Assembly: GCA_038373865.1 (NCBI GenBank)
Contig: JAXGGA010002020.1
Coordinates: 1-64,000, forward strand
DNA: 64,000 nt
Direction of reading: 5' to 3'
Source of the DNA: Uloborus plumipes
Taxonomy: Eukaryota; Arthropoda; Arachnida; Araneae; Uloboridae
This document shows positions 1 to 11,503 of the stretch, one piece after another; the first letter of the stretch is position 1, and the number at the start of each line of letters is the position of its first letter. The position numbers and the translations under genes were made by a program. The notes below the pieces were generated by a model that searched no databases, was not told the DNA's origin, and was given only the letters and a program-made list of their open reading frames with translations.

Positions 1-908
1 TTTAAATTATAATTTTAGCACTCTTTCATGGTGTTACTAAAAGGGAGCGAGCCCAGGGCTTCGCGATTAAAATTTTGAAAATTAAAATCCTAGAAAAGGT
101 AATTTTAAACCATTTTCAATGATATTAAGGGAAATGATGGGGCTCCCAGGTTGCGCTAAAGCATTTTTCGGAGTTAAAATCCTAAAAGTTAAATTGCAAG
201 CTTCATTCTTTTGAGAGCAATAAGGAATGGGATGCAATTCGGAACTCTGCTTGGAATTTTTTTCGAAATAGATGTCTTAAAAACGCAATTCTGGGTCATC
301 TTTCGTGATGATGAGGAACGGGATTTGGTTCTCGAAATTGTTTTGAAATTTAAGTCGTAAATACGCAATTGTAAGCCATCTGAAAAAGTTTTTTTTTGGT
401 TCTTCCTATCCCCAGGGTTTCTTCTGAAATAAAAAAAAACGCAAGGCATATTTTGATAACGCTAGGAAATTTATGGGGTTCAATGCACTTCTCCAGATTT
501 TTTTAGGAATTGAAGAAAAACCACCCACGTTTAGTCCTAGGCTATCCTAGATTATGTAAAGTAAAATTATGGGCAGAGTCACAGACTTTGCCACAGATAT
601 TTTTCGAAGTTGAAGTCTTAAAAACACTATTGCAGGCTATCTTTAATGCCCCTTCCTCCCCGAGTTTCAACTATATCTGTATTAGTTTGATTTAAACTTG
701 TTGATCTTTTTCCGTTTTTTTTTTTAAATAGTTTTATGTGTGTGTTAGTTCAAACTGAGTTTTTACGTGGGAATGCTTAGTAAAATTTTGTCTCGGAATT
801 AAATTCGAATGGAGAAAATTGCGAGGCCCCGGAAGGCGCGAGGCCCTGGGCTGTCACCCGCTTTGCCCACCCCTTGCTACGCCTCTGCTCATCCAACTCT
901 CTCCTTTT
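1..908 (-). repeat. Degenerate ~85-bp module, no gene
   Basis: No coding region is recognised. Similar blocks recur near 250-300, 330-385 and 590-650. Each has a TTCGAAATnGAAGTCTTAAA-like core followed by an ACGCAATTG-like string. The first two blocks are about 80 bp apart. The reverse complement of this core (GGACTTCAATTTCGAAAAAT-like) recurs at 30.27-30.65, 37.07-37.16 and 43.48-43.60 kb, so this is a dispersed module seen here on the minus strand. Its mobile origin is inferred. Confidence 0.4.
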
Positions 909-1131
909 CGCCTATTATCTCGTAAAAATAAAAACAAGAAAAAGAAGAAGAAAGCATGATAATAAAAAAATAATTAATAAATAAAAAAAGAAAGAAAAAA
1001 AGCAATATGAAGGAGAGAAAGAGTCACTAATAAATAAAATGATCAAATAAAAATCGAAAAAGTAAAAAACGAAGAGTTGGGTTTTGAGATGGGGAAATGC
1101 TGATTTGTCGGTCTATCCTCCTCCTCCCACA
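909..1131 (+). repeat. Interspersed repeat copy C, 5' part (interrupted)
   Basis: This segment (CCTATTATCTCG, A-rich block, then TTTTGAGATGGGGAAAT and a GTCGGTCT string) matches the start of the repeats at 26256 and 40154. Those repeats continue directly into ACTTTTGAA-type tandem units. Here the continuation is found only at 9096, across a nested hAT insertion. No protein is encoded. The class of the repeat is unknown. Confidence 0.6.
1124..1131. repeat. 8-bp target site duplication, left copy (ctcccaca)
   Basis: CTCCCACA at 1124-1131 is repeated exactly at 9096-9103. The two copies bracket sequence that begins CAGGGCCGCGCC and ends with its reverse complement. Eight-bp duplications are characteristic of hAT transposons. 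Confidence 0.85.
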
Positions 1132-1318
1132 CAGGGCCGCGCCAAGCCTGATCGGCGCCCTCGTGCAAATGTCTTCTGAGCGCCTTATGCAGTAGCGTTC
1201 GATAGTTAACACCAGCAGTGATGTTTTATAGACAAATATAATTTAGAAAAAATAAGTTTCGCGTACAACTTTTTTTTTTTTTTTTTGAGAAAAAAAAAAC
1301 GTGAACAACTTGTGTTTT

Positions 1319-1394
1319 GGGGCCTCAACGGCGCAATGGGTCTGCCCGCCAGTTTGTAATCTCAAGAGGCGCGGGTTCGATTCCCGCCTTTGCC
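1319..1394 (+). repeat. tRNA-like SINE head or tRNA pseudogene
   Basis: An A-box-like GGCGCAATGGGTCTG and a perfect B box GGTTCGATTCC are present. The T arm pairs fully (GCGGG / CCCGC around TTCGATT). The acceptor and anticodon stems pair poorly, so a functional tRNA is unlikely. A tRNA-derived SINE or decayed tRNA is the better reading. hAT element B lies 67 bp downstream. Confidence 0.5.
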
Positions 1395-1951
1395 CTGGGT
1401 GTAATTTCCTTCTCTGTACTGTAAATTCTTTCCTTCAATTAAAATCTGTATTGCACTATCTCAAGGCCGTAGCCAGCGGGGGGGGGGGGAGGTCAGGGGG
1501 TCAGACCCCCCCCCCCCCCCCGAAATTTTCAAACCTCAAAAGTTTTAAAAAAGTATTCAACTAAAAAAAAAAAAAGATTTCAAGGTTTGATGGTCGGAGG
1601 TCCCCCTCCCCTCTCGAAGTTGTGACGGGTCTGAGGTTTTTGATGATATAAAGAAAAAATTAAAAAAAATCATTTGAATAAACTTGAATAGTTCTGCTCA
1701 CTATTTCGCCAAAGGAGTTTTTTTCGACCTTTTAAACTTAAAACTTAAATTATTCCGTCTCTCCTGCTGGTCTATAATCTTTAACGGGATAACAAAACTT
1801 ATGGCACTTGTCGTTGAGATTCTTTTATCATGGAAAAAGAAAGAAGATCCTCTCCTTTACGCCATAAAACAAGTGTGTGGTCCCTTTTTGGGCTTACTCT
1901 GAACAAATTAGCAAAAAGTATACGAATTTTTGAAAACTTCTATCTCTTAAC

Positions 1952-3860
1952 CAGTGGTCGGAAGTAGCGCGCTACAAGTAGCGAAACTACTGTAGTAGCT
2001 ACATATTTTAGTAGTTTGTAGTGTAGCGCACTACTTTTTAAAAAAAGTAGTGTAGTGAGTAGCGCGATACAAAAATGTTGTAGTTTGTAGCGATTTCATA
2101 AAACTACTTTCTAATGGAGCAAAAAAAAAAAAAAAAAAAAAAAAACAGAAAAAAAAAAAAAAAGATTCAATCGCGTCTGACTGGCGCATATCGTACACGA
2201 TTTCCTTTGCGAAAGCAGTGAGAAAAATGAATCATACAAATTCGAGCTGACCTCAGGCATATCATTTTGACGCCATAAGTTCTATATGTTAGACGGCATT
2301 GGTTTCTTTGGCGTCACCATTTTCATATTCCGCCAATATTTGCATTGAATATAGTGTATGGCTGAGGAAGGAAAATTTATGAATGAGCGATAACTGAGTG
2401 TTAGTGTTTTATAGCAACCGAGAATGTCACGTAAATGAATGCTTTAGCGCTCAATGCTCAATTGGATTATTGTTCCAATGTCCACCAAACATGGCAGCAA
2501 TTTTAATAGAAGAGGATACAAATTTGATAGAAGATGACAATATCGAGCTGCCCTGGCCGGCGTATAATAAATACTTCACAGTTATTGAAATGATTTTCGT
2601 GCAAACTTTGCACTTTGAACAAAAAACTTTCTGTTTCTAAGTCATCCGCATACAATTTAAAACTGCATATTGAAGTAAGTTAAGCATTTTTAGTTATGTT
2701 TCACACTTCAGATAGCTTATTTATTAATATTTCATAATGAATACTAGTACCGTTTAGTATGTTTTTCATATTTCTTTAGTTTAGCTTCTTTAGTGACGGA
2801 GTATTGAAAAATATTAAAATAATAAAAATCAATTATTAAATATTTTTGACATCATTTGACACAATTGGAAAAACGTTTTCATTTCATTTTATCGGTGGCG
2901 TATTAATAGGGATGGTGTTCAGACCGAGACCCAACTCCCCAAGGGCGTAGCCAGGACTCACGTTAGGGGGCGTGCAAGCAGTGGCACCCCAATAGGAGGT
3001 CACTGTGACCTCCCAAAAAGTTCTTATCCGATACAAATTGGCTGATGAAATTTGAAAACAGTGAAACAGTATTGCAAGGCTGAACTTCATTTTATTTTAT
3101 TTTTTTTCTTTAATTAATTAATTTATTCATTTTTGTGATGCCTCACGTCTCTTTTGGTAGACATAGATAAGAATGCATTTTTTAAATCATTCAGTAAAGT
3201 TCTGAGTTTCATTCGGTAAATTAAAAATTTTCTCCTCAAAAACAGGCAAGCTTACTTATAATATTTCACCCTAAAATTTTTATTCTTCGCATACTCAGAT
3301 TAAAAAAGTTGTTTTCATGCTAAAAGACAAATTTGGGTTTGGTACAAGGATCCGTGTTAGGTAAAGAATGAAGCTGATTTTCTGATGTGGCGCCAAGGAC
3401 TTAAAACTTATTGGTGGGAGAGGAGGCGAAGGGGGGGGGGGAGACTCTCAATGACCGAATGAAATTCCAAATTTCACCGAGTAATAAAATACGAACTTAT
3501 TTGTCTGCATCAGCATGTTACAATGAAAAGCAGGAAAGGGGACAAAATCGTTTGTCAAAAAAATAAATAAAATGGGAGGTCACAGTGACCTCCCATTGAC
3601 TCTGATCTAGGGGGTGCAGCTGCACCCCCTAGCTACGCCCTTGCCAACCCCCTTGAAACTCAAAATTAAATTCCTACAATGAAAATTCAATTTTTTTTCT
3701 CATATGTTTTTGAAAAGTAGCGAAGTAGCGACTACTTTTCAAAAGTAGTGTAGCGCGCTACATTAAAAAAAAAGTAGTTGTAGCTGTAGTTACTACATTT
3801 ATAAGAAAGTAGTTGTAGTTGTAGTTCGCTACAAAAAATATGTAGTTTTTCCAACCACTG
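1952..3860. mobile_element. hAT-type element C, nested in B
   Basis: Ends CAGTGGTCGGAA and TTCCAACCACTG style inverted repeats are flanked by a perfect 8-bp duplication ctcttaac (1944-1951 and 3861-3868). Both ends carry arrays of GTAGTAGCGCTAC-like words running in from the TIR, typical of subterminal transposase-binding motifs in hAT elements. Length is 1909 bp including the nested element D. A short open frame at 2398-2640 has no recognisable transposase features. Confidence 0.85.
2940..3643. mobile_element. hAT-like MITE D, nested in C
   Basis: The element begins CAAGGGCGTAGCCAGG and ends CTAGCTACGCCCTTG. The flanks ccaactccc and ccaaccccc match except for one base, though the exact 8-bp register is unclear because of the C run. 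Both halves carry a near-palindrome with AGGTCA and TGACCT (2995-3013 and 3574-3594). A fragment with CATTCGGTAAATT near 3186-3240 is shared with 32.94 and 42.28 kb. No coding sequence is seen. Confidence 0.55.
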
Positions 3861-3999
3861 CTCTTAACATATTGATCACAGTAATAACAGATACAGATAT
3901 TTAAATCAGTTATTGTTATTATCAATGGAAAGGTGATGAGTTAATGAAAATGCCCAGAGCAGGGATATGAAAGCAGGGATCTCTGGCGACGGGAGCCAG

Positions 4000-5500
4000 A
4001 CACTTTCTGCCCCCATTCTCTTCCTTGCATTTACCATTGATGCGAGGGGCTTGATTTACCAAGAAGTCCATGAGGCTCGGCCTAGAGCCGTAAGGTCCCC
4101 ACCTTGGGAGGGGGGGGGGAGCAAAATCAAAGACGAAATAGTAAATTATAACAAAGTATGATTTTAATATGGAAATCATGAAGTTGAAAATCAAAGTTTG
4201 TGGTTTCAACTCTACAGTACTTCGATACACTTTTCAATGGGCCCATCCAGATGTTCAGGGCCCGATTTAGAAATTTAAGGTCTGCCCTACTGTCCTAGAG
4301 TTCCTAAATTGGACACTGATGGTGGAAAACTAAAATTCACGGGCCCCTCTAACTTAACGAGCCCAGGGGCCATGCCCAGGCTGCCCTCCCCTTTCGCAGG
4401 GCCAGGCCAAGATGAGAAATTTTTTGACAAGAACTAGAACTATTTTGAAGGGCCTATATGCCCGCTCCTCAAACCTATTTGGTCAAACCAATATCCTATA
4501 TGTTGTGGGGACCTGTATACCACGTATTGTTATGGAAAACATCTATATTCTAGCAAGCACAGAGATTTATATGAGCGAAATTTTTCGTTGAGTAAAAGGC
4601 CCGATTAACTTTTGTGCCCCGAACGAGGAAAAATTTTGATTTTCCCTCCAATAACTGGCTTACCTGTGAACCAGGCCGAAGATTATTAATTTTTCCAGGG
4701 GGGTGGGGGGAGGGTATACACTCAATACAAATTACCAAAAAACCTCGCCCCTACATGCAAATGCATTAAATAGGGGAAAATGGGCATGATCGGGAGAAAT
4801 TTGCTTTTGAACTGATTTCAAAGAAAGTAAAATTAAAACCATAGTCAGACTCCCGTGTTCAACTCCTATTGTAATGAATAAATTTCAAAATACTAACTAA
4901 AATGAAAAATATTTTCCCCCCTCGATCCAACGGGTTTCGAGTGAACGCATACAGTTTATCTTCCTTCTCTCATCTCGGGTCATCTTTTTGACTTAACCCT
5001 TCTTTGCATGATGATGGAAATTTCCATCATAACATTTAATGCGGATAAAAGGGTACACAAAACCAGTGTAATTTACATTTGTTGCTGCTGGCAACTTTTT
5101 ACAACGCTGTAGCGTAAAACGAAACGCAGTTGTCAAAAAAAAAAAAAAAGACGCTAACGTCACTTGTTAATTACCAGGATTTGAACTTATCACTCCGCTG
5201 TTTGTTGTGACTGGAATAAACGGCCGACTTAAAAATAAATTTTCCTCATTTTTTTAAAAGAAATATGAAACGTAGTTGTGTGCTTTGTTTTTCGTAGATT
5301 AAACTTTCAAAAAAAAAAAAAGAACAAAGCTTTGAAATTCTTTAATTATTTTTTCTTCAATTTTATAAACATGATGTCGTCATAAATTCTGATATATTTA
5401 TTTGAAAAATAATGCAGGAGAGGAGAAAGACTCCTTTCCTTCTTCCCAAAAGCCTATTGATTAACGTGTTGTCCATTACTTCAGCTTCGCTCTCCTTCCT
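4000..5500. other. No gene; decayed repeat sequence inside element B
   Basis: Only short open frames without homology signals are present. The stretch holds G/C runs, a hAT-like end at 4257 and a short TTAACCCTTC sequence at 4996 with no convincing partner. Confidence 0.5.
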
Positions 5501-5522
5501 GTTAGTCCAACATACTCCCAAT

Positions 5523-5888
5523 CATAGGCGGCTGGTGCACCAAGAAATTGGGGGATCAAAAGAAGTTTGTGAGGAGCTTAGGGCGGCACCCTAAAGCTGT
5601 TTTTTTTTTTGTTTTGTTTTGTAAAATTAAGCTATATTATTGGATTTTAACAAATGACCTCTAAAAATTTTAATACAGTCTCAAAAGCAGGATGGATTTT
5701 ACTGTAGATATCCCCTTTGCAATTCAAAGTTCCTTTCTTGTGAAATAAGATGAGAAAAAAAAAACATTTTTGTGGTATTTTCAATTTTTCGCTCTAAAAA
5801 GTGAAGGGCAGGGCCCCTTTACTTTCGGAAGTGAAGGGCAGCAGCTGCCCCCTTGCCCCCCCCCCCCGCTCCGTACAAGCAGCCTATG
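5523..5888. mobile_element. hAT-like MITE, 366 bp
   Basis: Ends CATAGGCGGCTGGTGCACC and GTACAAGCAGCCTATG form imperfect inverted repeats. They are flanked by ctcccaat (5515-5522) and ctcccatt (5889-5896), an 8-bp duplication with one mismatch. It sits inside element B near B's right end. The A+C/G-rich interior encodes nothing recognisable. Confidence 0.6.
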
Positions 5889-6007
5889 CTCCCATTGCGT
5901 CATAAGACTTGCAACCTCTTGTTTATTTCTTTTCTCAAACAAACTACTTTCTTCACCTCAATCCCCCCCCCCCGAAAAAAAATCCTGGCTACGGCCTTGT
6001 ACTATCT

Positions 6008-7481
6008 GTGGAGGCAAGGCGCATAGTACGCAGTCCTCATGTGTGTCGAAGTTAATTGACTTCTAGAATAGAAATAGAAAAAAAACTTGTGTTTTATCGA
6101 ACTGAAACACATTTATTGAAACATACTTTTTAAGATTTAAAAAAATGGTTGCTGAAAGAAAATCACTGCTTGAAATGTTTCTCTTTATTTCAGGAATACT
6201 TGGTGGCGTTCCAAGCTCTAGTTTCACCTACTGCTGTAATTTGTAATGCCCCCCCCCCCCACTTAAAAAGTACTTCCAAATGTCGAAAAACTCCTTCACA
6301 CATAACATTATAATTTCATTCTTTTCAAAATGATTATTCCCAATTTTTGTTCTATTTTTTAAGCAGTAGGTTTTTTTAAATATCCCGAAACATTTATTTC
6401 GTTATAAGCGTTAGAATAATAAGAATATTAAATTTTAGAAGCTCAAACTAAAATAATAGGTTTTTCAATAGTTGAATTTAAAAAAAGTACATGACTAAAA
6501 TTTCTTTTGTGCCAAATTCAAATTGTTCATGTAACGCAATCAACGAGTAAATGGTTCAACAAACAGTTTTACCGTAATCTCCAAGATCGCTTTGCCTGAT
6601 GATCTTTTTCTTAGAGTCTTATTTCGATGTGCATTTATTAATTTTTTTATAAGGAAAACACGCAGTGGGTATATGAAACTAGATCTGTGTATTCTTTTAG
6701 TATAGAAAAAGTTCCAAATTAAAAAATATATATATTTCTTTTGGGAGTTAAAAAATGCGCTAAAATTAGCATATAGACAGGCTCGTTTTTTTAAAGTTGT
6801 CCTGGGGGCGGGGTCAAAGGGTTAAAATTTTATCGGTAAACAACAAAAACAACGCCAACTGTTAATATATTGATTTCTCAAAGTCCCCCCCCCCCCTACA
6901 ACAAAGGGCCTGGTTTTCAAGAATAGCAGTCAACTAACAATCATTTCAAACAAATATTCTATTTCAAATAACACTTCTTCATTACCGTGCCCCAAATAGA
7001 CTTCATCGTTTTACCGAAAATAAATAATTACAAAATTTAAAAAGTGTGAAGCTGGCTAAAAGTCAATACTAATTATTATTATTTTAAGTTAAAAAAAATT
7101 TGCACGTGCGAGAAGACACACACACGACTTTCGAACTGTAAAAAACTCAACAAATTGGGGGGTAAAAACAAAACGACGTTTTTGACATGAGCTATACGAA
7201 ACCTACTGTCAAGTGCTCTAACACCAGTGGAAATGATGAGACTATTCTATTGTGCCCAATCAGTATATAATAAAAATTTATAAACAGAAACATTTGTAAG
7301 CTGAAATGTGAAAATCTTGACATTGAAAATAAAATATTAATAACATTTACCAATTTAAGTGATTAAAAATATCGTTAAATATTTAACTAGAAACATAAAG
7401 GAATAACTGAATTTTAACTATTGCTTATAAAACCAAACTACTACTCGTCAAATACTACTCTGAAAAAGTTTTCAGATTCAC
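6008..7481. other. No gene; AT-rich interior of element A
   Basis: No coding or RNA feature is recognised. A stretch at about 6790-6910 (GGTCAAAGGGTT, then AACAACAAAAACAACGCC, then TTGATTTCTCAAAG and a C run) resembles 56690-56830, so it is a fragment of a dispersed repeat. Confidence 0.5.
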
Positions 7482-7485
7482 TTAA

Positions 7486-7985
7486 CCCTTCACTGCACGG
7501 TGTGCCAGATCTGGCACAAACCAAATAAACCCTCATATATTCCTATGATTTTTAAATGCAGTTAAACTGAGCTTTGTGCCCCTTCTGGAACATTGCTATA
7601 ACAGTTTAGTGTGATTTTTCTGCACTAGTTAGCTGCACTAGTCTAGGTATTACAGTTCTTGCTTTTTTAAAAAAAAAGGGTCTGCATTTCCATTAGAAGT
7701 GTGCTTAGTCATTATTTCCTTTGTACCAAAAATGTTTAAATACACTTAGTGGAAAGTTTGTTTATACCACTTATGACACAAAAACATTGTAGATTATTAC
7801 ACTTATCGGTATACAAAGCATATGCTATGTGCTTTGTGCCTTATATAGAACAAACAATTAAAACATCATTTTTGGTGCACATTTTTAAGATTAATTTTTT
7901 TCTTCATTTTTCCTGAACTCAGGGCTATTTAAAAGGTAAGAAATGATTTTTTTCATGAAAATATAAAAAATCGTGCAGTGAAGGG
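7486..7985. mobile_element. piggyBac-like MITE, 500 bp, TTAA target
   Basis: The ends are exact 14-bp inverted repeats (CCCTTCACTGCACG), directly flanked by TTAA at 7482-7485 and 7986-7989. TTAA target duplication with a CCCTT-type terminus is typical of piggyBac-like elements. The left subterminal region holds a short palindrome, GTGCCAGATCTGGCAC. No transposase is encoded. Confidence 0.8.
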
Positions 7986-7989
7986 TTAA

Positions 7990-9000
7990 ATTCCTATCGA
8001 GCGTAACGTTCTGTTTTTCGTGTAGCCAAAAATCGGATCATGACAAATATTTAATTTTTGTAATACAATGTACATTTTTACTACATATCTCAAAGTTATT
8101 TCGAATTCAATAGCTCCTTGAATACACCATTATGTTTGGGAAAAAAGAAATATTTCAAACATCAAAGTTAATGTAGCTATAAATATCTCTCGAATTTGCA
8201 TTTGATATATGTAATTAATCACACTTTTTTGTCTGTCAAAATATGACAACAGGATACTGATTATACTTCTGAATTGAAGTACGTATAAATATTCCCCTCA
8301 AAATCAGAAACTGAAATCTTTCCCGGAAAACCAATAAAATCTGGATTCGTAAAAAGGCATTAAATTTAGTATGAAATACGAATGGCATTGTTCAAAGGTC
8401 TTTTTTTTTTTAATTAAAAAAACTAGTGTTTGAAGCAAAGAGGAGATAATCGCGTGATTATGGTCAAATTGTTCCTTTTTAAAACTGAAAAGTTTACCTA
8501 AACTTTTGTCTACAACATGTAAATATTACGCACAAGTAAAGAACATGCAAATATGCTTACCGTATTTTTTTATGTACGATAACACAAAGCAATCGAATCC
8601 CGCACGAACAATTGTTAAAATACTAAAATGCATTATACTAGAGAAAATCTAACGTAGTATTAATTCAATGGAAGGAAGAAACCTATTGAAGAGCAGAAGA
8701 TTTGCTTGGACTCTTTTGCTTATAAACTTAGACTTGCTGAAGTAGCTTACACGGCGCCTCTTTCGCAAGAAAAGTGCTGATGTTATGCATCAACATCCCG
8801 TGTTTCCAGTGTAAAAGATTAAGCTTTTGAATAGCTTGTTTAGACAAAACAAGGTAATAATTTTTCATTTATGAATGGCAGCGAGACAGTTTGCTTGTCT
8901 CATTGAGCAATGTAATTTCATCGCCGTTCGTTTCCCGAGTTCGTTTTTTGAAAAGTTCAATTATATTTTCAACTTTAATTTTGAATTAAATTTTTTTTTG
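7990..9000. other. No gene; AT-rich interior of element A
   Basis: Nothing is recognised in this stretch beyond AT-rich unique-looking sequence. The GC-rich subterminal zone of element A begins at about 9005. Confidence 0.4.
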
Positions 9001-9095
9001 TTCGGAGCTTTTTTGGTCGGTAGAGCTCGGCGCCTTTTAGGCTCTGGCGCCCCCGTGCGCCGCACGGCTTTGCACATTGGCACGGCGCGGCCCTG

Positions 9096-9450
9096 CTCCC
9101 ACATAACCAATAACATTTCAGGGAATAACCCGCCCGATTCGAGCAAACTTTTTTTGTCGCCGAGAGCACTTCATCCCCCTATTTCTCTCTCTCTCTCTCT
9201 TTCTCTTTTTAATTAACGAAAAAAAAAATTCTTTCAGTTTTGAACGGTTCAAAACTTTTTTTAATATTAGCCCCTACGGAGACATTCATGGCAAAATAGA
9301 TCCTGAGCTTTGATTTGGATTATTTAGGGGTATTTTTTGAACGTTCAAAAGTTTTCAACATTAACTCACGCGGAGGATTTCAAACCTTCTTACCCAAGGT
9401 AACGTAACACCAATACTAAGAAAAAAAAAATTGAAAAATTGTGCAGATTC
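9096..9450 (+). repeat. Interspersed repeat copy C, 3' part
   Basis: After the right duplication ctcccaca, the sequence continues the repeat broken at 1131. It has TAACATTTC, a CGATTCGAGCAAACTTTTTTTGT-like unit, a GAACGGTTCAAAAC unit end and the GCCCCTACGGAGA block that follows the ~147-bp units in the copies at 27050 and 41440. Only about one tandem unit is present here. A CT-repeat lies at 9184-9200. Confidence 0.55.
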
Positions 9451-11489
9451 TGAATATGTTCTTAATTTTTGTTTTCAAGTAGAAAAGAGCTATTAATAAA
9501 AATTCGAAATACTATTTCTCATAGACATTGACAAAAGTTATTGATTGATTAACTAAATCAAAATGAAGCGCAAATGATGCTATTTTTTAAATTATAAATT
9601 AAAGTCAAAATACCGTCTCTCGTAGACTTAACGTTGTCGCAAGTCAGAGGACTGACTGAATCAAAAGGGAGGTGAATTCAAAGCGTAAATGTTTTTGTTG
9701 TAAAATAATGACTGTTGAATTGATTTTTTTTTATTTTCTAAAGTTAAAATATTTTTCTTTTTTTTTTGAAACGAATAACAAAAGGAAACTTGGAGTGCTT
9801 TATTTTTCACCTAAAAGAAGGATTGATTTTATTTTTGATGGAAATTATTCAGTTGGATGGACTTTTTTTTTTAGATTTTTTTTTTTCTTTTTTTTTGGGG
9901 GGGGGGGGGGAGAGAAAATTTAACTTGATCCCGAAATAAATCTTCTTAGTTCGAAAGGATCAAGCATTAACAAATATACTTTTCAAACTTATTTCAAAAT
10001 TACCGCAAAATTAAACAAGAATTGTTAATTTTCACATTTGTAGCATTGCTCGGAATTTTTCAAAAGGCAAAAATGGCTCTTCTGTTAAACTTTATAGGAA
10101 TGATTGACATAAAATGTTTACAAAAAAACAAGAAAGAGAAAAAAAAAGAGAGAGTTTTATTTAGTAATTTTCCTTTTTTCGTAAATATTTTTTGAACGTT
10201 CCTCAAAAAAAAAAAAAAAAGAACGTTCCTCAAAAAAATTTAGGTGCAGCAACGCATGTACTTAGGTGCAGTACATGCGTTGCTGCACCTAAATTTATTG
10301 CAACGCATGTAAATCTTGAACTTCAAGGCAAATTTTAATCACAAGAACTTAATGGTAAGTAGCTTTTGACATAGATTCTGCAAAACAAAACAAGAAAAAG
10401 AAAAAAAGAAAGCAAGGAAAAGAAAAAAAGAGCAACGAATTTAATTAATTATAGCGTTTGCGAAATTTAAAAATTATAACGCTTGCGAAAAAAATGGGAA
10501 TAAGTATTAATCCTGAACTAAGGCGAATTTGTTTTGAACAAACTTTTTTAAAAAGTTGTTGTAGTATACAGTCTGTACAAAAAGGTTCTGTAATTTCATC
10601 CTATTGATTTTTTGTTTTTTTTTTTTGAAACAGTGAAATTTGAAACAAACATAAACCGTGAGCTAAAGAGAGGATTTGCTTCGAGCAATCTTTATTGAAT
10701 GGAACACTTTTTGCACAAAATGTTCATGACGAGGGTTCTTTTTACTTATTTGAATTTGATTATAATCAAAAGTGCTTTTTAATTAAAATAATTTATTTTT
10801 TAACCCTTCAAATTTTTTAAAAAATCGTTTGAGAAACAGAAAGAAACTAATTGATGTAAACCAAATTACATTTCTCTGAAGATTTAACACTAAGTTAAGA
10901 GACTGATTCAGTAAAGTCTTTACTTTTTATCCACACGAGAGAGAAATCGACAGCAAACAATTTCATTTTCAATATGAATGATTTATTAGGGTGTAAATTT
11001 TTTGGAGAGGAAATTTTATGCTTAGAAAGGCAATTCGGTAATTTGTTTCTTCTACACTTAAGTACTAAAGAAAAGTGCTTGAATTGAAATAGTTCTTAAT
11101 TTAAAAAAATCAATAATAAAGTTTCTGAATTTTTATTTTTAATTTTCTTAATTTAATTGTGATTAATTCATAAACTATCTATTAGCAGATACAAAAATAT
11201 CAACTTTGCAGAACGAAATACCTATGAATTGCGATTTGTACAGTACATAGAATGTAGGCAGGAAAGAATGTTTTACAGAAAGTGTTATATACCAAAGTTT
11301 AACGTGAGAATAAAGAAAATTGGCCAAATATTGCCGATTTTAGCGAGCTGACACTGAATTTGGAAACGATTATAATAATAAGGATTATAAAAATCTTTGC
11401 CAAAACCTCTCTATATACTGAACATAAAATTAGTTACTTAGATGTCGCCAAGCATGCTAAAAACGCTAAATTAATATGAATGATTGTTG
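9451..11489. other. No gene; AT-rich, poly-T/poly-G tracts
   Basis: There are no credible exons. The open frame at 9672-9923 is driven by poly-T and poly-G tracts. The one structured element is the hairpin at 10236-10296. Confidence 0.5.
10236..10296. repeat. Perfect 27-bp inverted repeat, 7-nt loop
   Basis: The arm at 10236-10262 (starting AAATTTAGGTGCAGCAACGC) is the exact reverse complement of 10270-10296. The loop is TAGGTGC, itself a repeat of part of the arm. A further direct copy of GCAACGCATGTA follows at 10300-10311. It could be a small RNA precursor, a cruciform, or the core of a tiny MITE. The sequence alone does not decide. Confidence 0.8.
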
Positions 11490-11503
11490 CATCGCAAAAA
11501 ATG

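Larger units (their letters stand above)
1462..5999. mobile_element. hAT-type element B, nested in A
   Basis: The left end CAAGGCCGTAGCCAG and right end CTGGCTACGGCCTTG are exact inverted repeats of 15 bp, each adjoining a long G or C run. The flanks are cactatct (1454-1461) and tactatct (6000-6007), an 8-bp duplication with one mismatch. It contains hAT element C (1952-3860) and a small MITE (5523-5888). No transposase frame is recognised in the remaining ~2.3 kb. A stretch at 4257 (CAGGGCCCGATTTAG) looks like the end of yet another hAT element without a partner. Confidence 0.65.
1132..9095. mobile_element. hAT-type element A, ~8 kb including nested insertions
   Basis: The left end CAGGGCCGCGCCA and right end TGGCACGGCGCGGCCCTG form inverted repeats of about 13 bp, flanked by a perfect 8-bp duplication (ctcccaca). 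The sequence outside both ends is one interspersed repeat that becomes continuous once the insert is removed, which independently supports the boundaries. Subtracting the nested elements B (1462-5999) and the TTAA MITE (7486-7985) leaves about 2.9 kb. No transposase-like reading frame is visible in that remainder, so A is probably non-autonomous or decayed. Confidence 0.75.

Noticed and set aside
1319..1394. Functional tRNA gene
   Set aside because: Only the T arm pairs well. Acceptor and anticodon stems fail, so it is listed as tRNA-like repeat.
4996..5056. TTAACCCTTC near a possible AAAAGGG as a tiny TTAA MITE
   Set aside because: The right side has no TTAA and the termini match poorly. 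The palindromic GATGGAAATTTCCATC alone is not enough.
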